From: Dama dama
Taxonomy: Eukaryota; Chordata; Mammalia; Artiodactyla; Cervidae
Assembly: GCF_033118175.1 (NCBI RefSeq)
Contig: NC_083714.1
Span: 744,001-808,000 of the forward strand
Length of the DNA stretch: 64,000 nucleotides
Direction of reading: 5' to 3'
Shown: piece after piece, positions 62,019 through 64,000 of the stretch
Position numbering within the stretch: position 1 is the first letter of the stretch
How the letters are laid out: the number at the start of each line of letters is the position of its first letter
Program-made: the position numbers and the translations under genes
The notes under the pieces: generated by a model
The model's input: the letters and a program-made list of their open reading frames with translations, nothing else
The model's database searches: none
What the model was told of the DNA's origin: nothing

Positions 62019-63160
62019 GCTTCAAAAGGTGTCAAAAATATGAGGAGCATGAAACGGGCTGAAAAATAGGAGAAGCATGAAGTGGTGTTGAAAAACATGA
62101 AGATCCTGAATAGGTGTGAAAAATATGAAGAGCTTCAAAAGTGTGAAATACATGACGAGCATGAAATGGCCTGAAAAATACGAGGAACCTGAAACGGTGT
62201 TCAAAAACATGAAGAGCATGAAAAGGTGTGAACAATAAGAAGAGCTTCAAAAGGTGTCAAAAATATGAGGAGCATGAAAACGTATGAAAAATAGGAGGAG
62301 CATGAAGTGGTGTTGAAAAACATTAAGAGCCTGAAAGGGTGTGGAAAATATGAAGAGCTTCAAAAGGTGTCAAAAATATGAGAAGCATGAAACTGTCTGA
62401 ATAATAGGAGGAGCATGAAGCGGTGTTCAAAAACATGAAGAGTCTGAAAAGGTGTGAAAAATATGAACAGCTTCAAAAGGTGTCAAAAATATGAGGAGCA
62501 TGAAACGGTCTGAAAAATGGGAGGAGCATGAAATGGTGATCAAAAACATGAAGAGCCTGAAAAGGTGTGAAAAATGTGAAGAGCTTCAAAAGGTGTGAAA
62601 GACATGAGGAGCATGAAACGGGCTGAAAAATAGGAGAAGAATGAAGTGGTGTTGAAAAACATGAAGAGCCTGAAAAAGTGTGAAAAATATGAAAAGCTTC
62701 AAAAGGTGTGAAATACATGAGGAGCATGAAACTCTCTGAAAAATAGAAGGAGCATGAAGTGGTGTTCAAAAACATGAAGAGCCTGAAAAATTGTGAAAAT
62801 ATGAAGAGCTTCAAAAATATGAAAAATATGAAGAGCTTCAAAGGGTGAGAAAAATATGAAGAGCTTCAAAAGGTGTCAAAAATATGAGGAGCATGAAACG
62901 TTCTGAAAAATAGGAGGAGCATGAAGCGACGTTGAAATACATGAAGAGCCTGAAAATGTGTGAAAAACATGAAGAGCTTAAAAAGGTGTCAAAAATATGA
63001 GGAGCCTGAAACGGTCTTAAAAATACGAGGAGCATGCAGTGGTGTTTAAAAACATGAAGAGCCTGAAAAGTTGTGAAAAATATGCATAGCTTCAAAAGGT
63101 GTCAAAAATTAGATGAGCATGAAACGGTCTGAAAAATTGGAGGAGCAAGAAGTACTGTTG
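62019..63160 (+). repeat. Partial copy of the 2.5-2.9-kb block
   Basis: Follows 27.9-28.75 kb at an offset of about 34,110 bp, then jumps to the equivalent of 29.0 kb and skips another monomer before the ATGCAGTGGTG marker (63,035). It has lost about 0.28 kb and one monomer relative to 27,254-30,120. Confidence 0.83.
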
Positions 63161-64000
63161 AAAAAAATGAAGAGCCTGAAAAGGTGTGAAAAATATGAAC
63201 AGCTTCAAAAGGTGTCAAAAAAGAGATGAGCATGAAACGGTCTGAAAAATAGGAGGAGCATGAATCAGTGTTGAAAAACATGAAGAGCCTGAAAAGGTGT
63301 GAGAAATATGAAGAGCTTCAAAAATGTGAAAAATATGAAGAGCTTCAAAAGTTGTCAAAAATTAGATGAGCATGAAACGGTCTGAAAAATAGGAGGAGCA
63401 TGAAGTGGTGTTGAAAAACATGAAGAGCCTGAAATGGTGTGAAATATATGAAGACCTTCAAAACGTGTGAAAAATATGAGGAGCTTCAAAAAGTGTCAAA
63501 ATTATGAGGAGCATGAAACGGTCTGAAAAATAGGAGCATGAAGCAGTGTTGAAAAATACGAGGAGCATGAAGAGATGTTGAAAAAAATGAAGAGCCTGAA
63601 AAGGTGTGAAAAATATGAAGAGCTTCAAAAGTTGTCAAAAATTAGATGAGCATGAAACGGTCTGAAAAATAGGAGGTGCATGAAGTGGTGTTGAAAAACA
63701 TGAAGAGCCTGAAATGGTGTGAAATATATGAACACCTTCAAAACGTGTGAAAAATATGAGAAGCTTCAAAAAGTGTCAAAATTATGAGGAGCATGAAACG
63801 GTCTGAAAAATAGGAGGAGCATGAATCAGTGTTGAAAAACATGAAGAGCCTGAAAAGGTGTGAGAAATATGAAGGGCTTCAAAAATGTGAAAAATATGAA
63901 GAGCTTCAAAAGTTGTCAAAAATTAGATGAGCATGAAACGGTCTGAAAAATAGGAGGAGCATGAAGTGGTGTTGAAAAACATGAAGAGCCTGAAATGGTG
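63161..64000 (+). repeat. Copy of the 30.8-31.4-kb segment, running off the window
   Basis: AAGAGATGAGCATG at 63,221 corresponds to 30,800 (offset 32,421), and the same monomer order follows, including TTAGATGAGC and AAAGTGTCAAAATTATG. After about 63.8 kb the ATCAGTGTTG monomer group starts again, so another local duplication begins at the edge. Confidence 0.82.

Larger units (their letters stand above)
1..64000 (+). repeat. Satellite DNA array, ~113-bp monomer of four ~28-bp subunits
   Basis: The same 113-bp pattern fills the window from first to last base, so both edges cut through the array. Each monomer has four related subunits: subunit 1 opens AAAAGGTGTC and closes GAGGAGCATG; subunit 2 opens AAACGGTCTG and closes AGGAGGAGCATG; subunit 3 opens AAGCGGTGTTG and closes AAGAGCCTG; subunit 4 opens AAAAGGTGTG and closes GAAGAGCTTC. 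Neighbouring monomers differ by scattered substitutions and small indels. All copies face the same way; I found no inverted block and no unique insert. Such arrays are usual in eukaryotic heterochromatin. No family name is offered because I do not recognise the consensus. That this is a tandem satellite is certain; its chromosomal position is not known from the sequence. Confidence 0.98.

Noticed and set aside
1..64000. CRISPR array (direct repeats of about 28 bp)
   Set aside because: The 28-bp repeats abut each other or form a 113-bp tetramer. There are no unique spacers, no leader and no cas genes.
1..64000. CENP-B box or telomere-type repeat
   Set aside because: I looked for the TTCG...CGGG pattern and for TTAGGG or TTTAGGG runs and saw neither, so a centromeric or telomeric role cannot be assigned from motifs.
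1..64000. G-quadruplex-forming sequence
   Set aside because: G-runs rarely exceed two or three bases and are not clustered as four close runs.
1..64000. tRNA, rRNA or other structured RNA gene, or transposon remnants
   Set aside because: No part departs from the satellite pattern for long enough to hold one. No terminal repeats, poly-A tails or target-site duplications stand out from the array.

Overview
The whole 64-kb window is one uninterrupted, head-to-tail satellite DNA array. I see no protein-coding gene, RNA gene, transposon or unique sequence. The basic monomer is about 113 bp and consists of four related subunits of 28, 28, 29 and 28 bp. A monomer that matches the consensus I read by eye lies at 52,602-52,714. 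About 566 monomer equivalents fit in the window, all in the same orientation. On the + strand the consensus has 49 A, 33 G, 20 T and 11 C (about 73% purine, 39% G+C). This is typical of eukaryotic heterochromatin (pericentromeric, centromeric, subtelomeric or a B/sex-chromosome block). I do not recognise the satellite family and cannot name the species. Frequent C-to-T and G-to-A changes at the two consensus CpG sites suggest a host with CpG methylation, such as a vertebrate or plant, but that is inference.

The array is layered. At the lowest level the 28-bp subunits are tandem copies of one ancestral element. Above that is the 113-bp tetramer. Above that are kilobase-scale tandem duplications whose copies are far more alike than neighbouring monomers. 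The main ones are about 1.52 kb (1,535-4,569), 0.68 kb (5,035-6,386), 1.24 kb (7,865-10,345), 4.37 kb (11,975-20,706), 2.53/2.87 kb (24,725-30,120), 6.54 kb (35,068-41,611 and 41,612-48,060) and 3.42 kb (55,187-62,018). Each 6.54-kb unit contains two copies of a 2.43-kb unit, and shared variants show that the inner duplication came first.

At the largest scale, 52.3-64.0 kb carries the private variants of 7.2-31.4 kb in the same order at offsets of roughly 32-45 kb. It therefore looks like an older long-range copy in which each side later gained its own tandem duplications. The stretch 49.3-52.0 kb has no close kilobase-scale partner that I could find and may be an older layer.

The many open frames on the minus strand come from the purine-rich + strand, which rarely contains the reverse complements of stop codons. 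They are not genes. All boundaries were read by eye from shared variants and are good to a few tens of bases. Identity statements rest on stretches compared by eye, not on a computed alignment.
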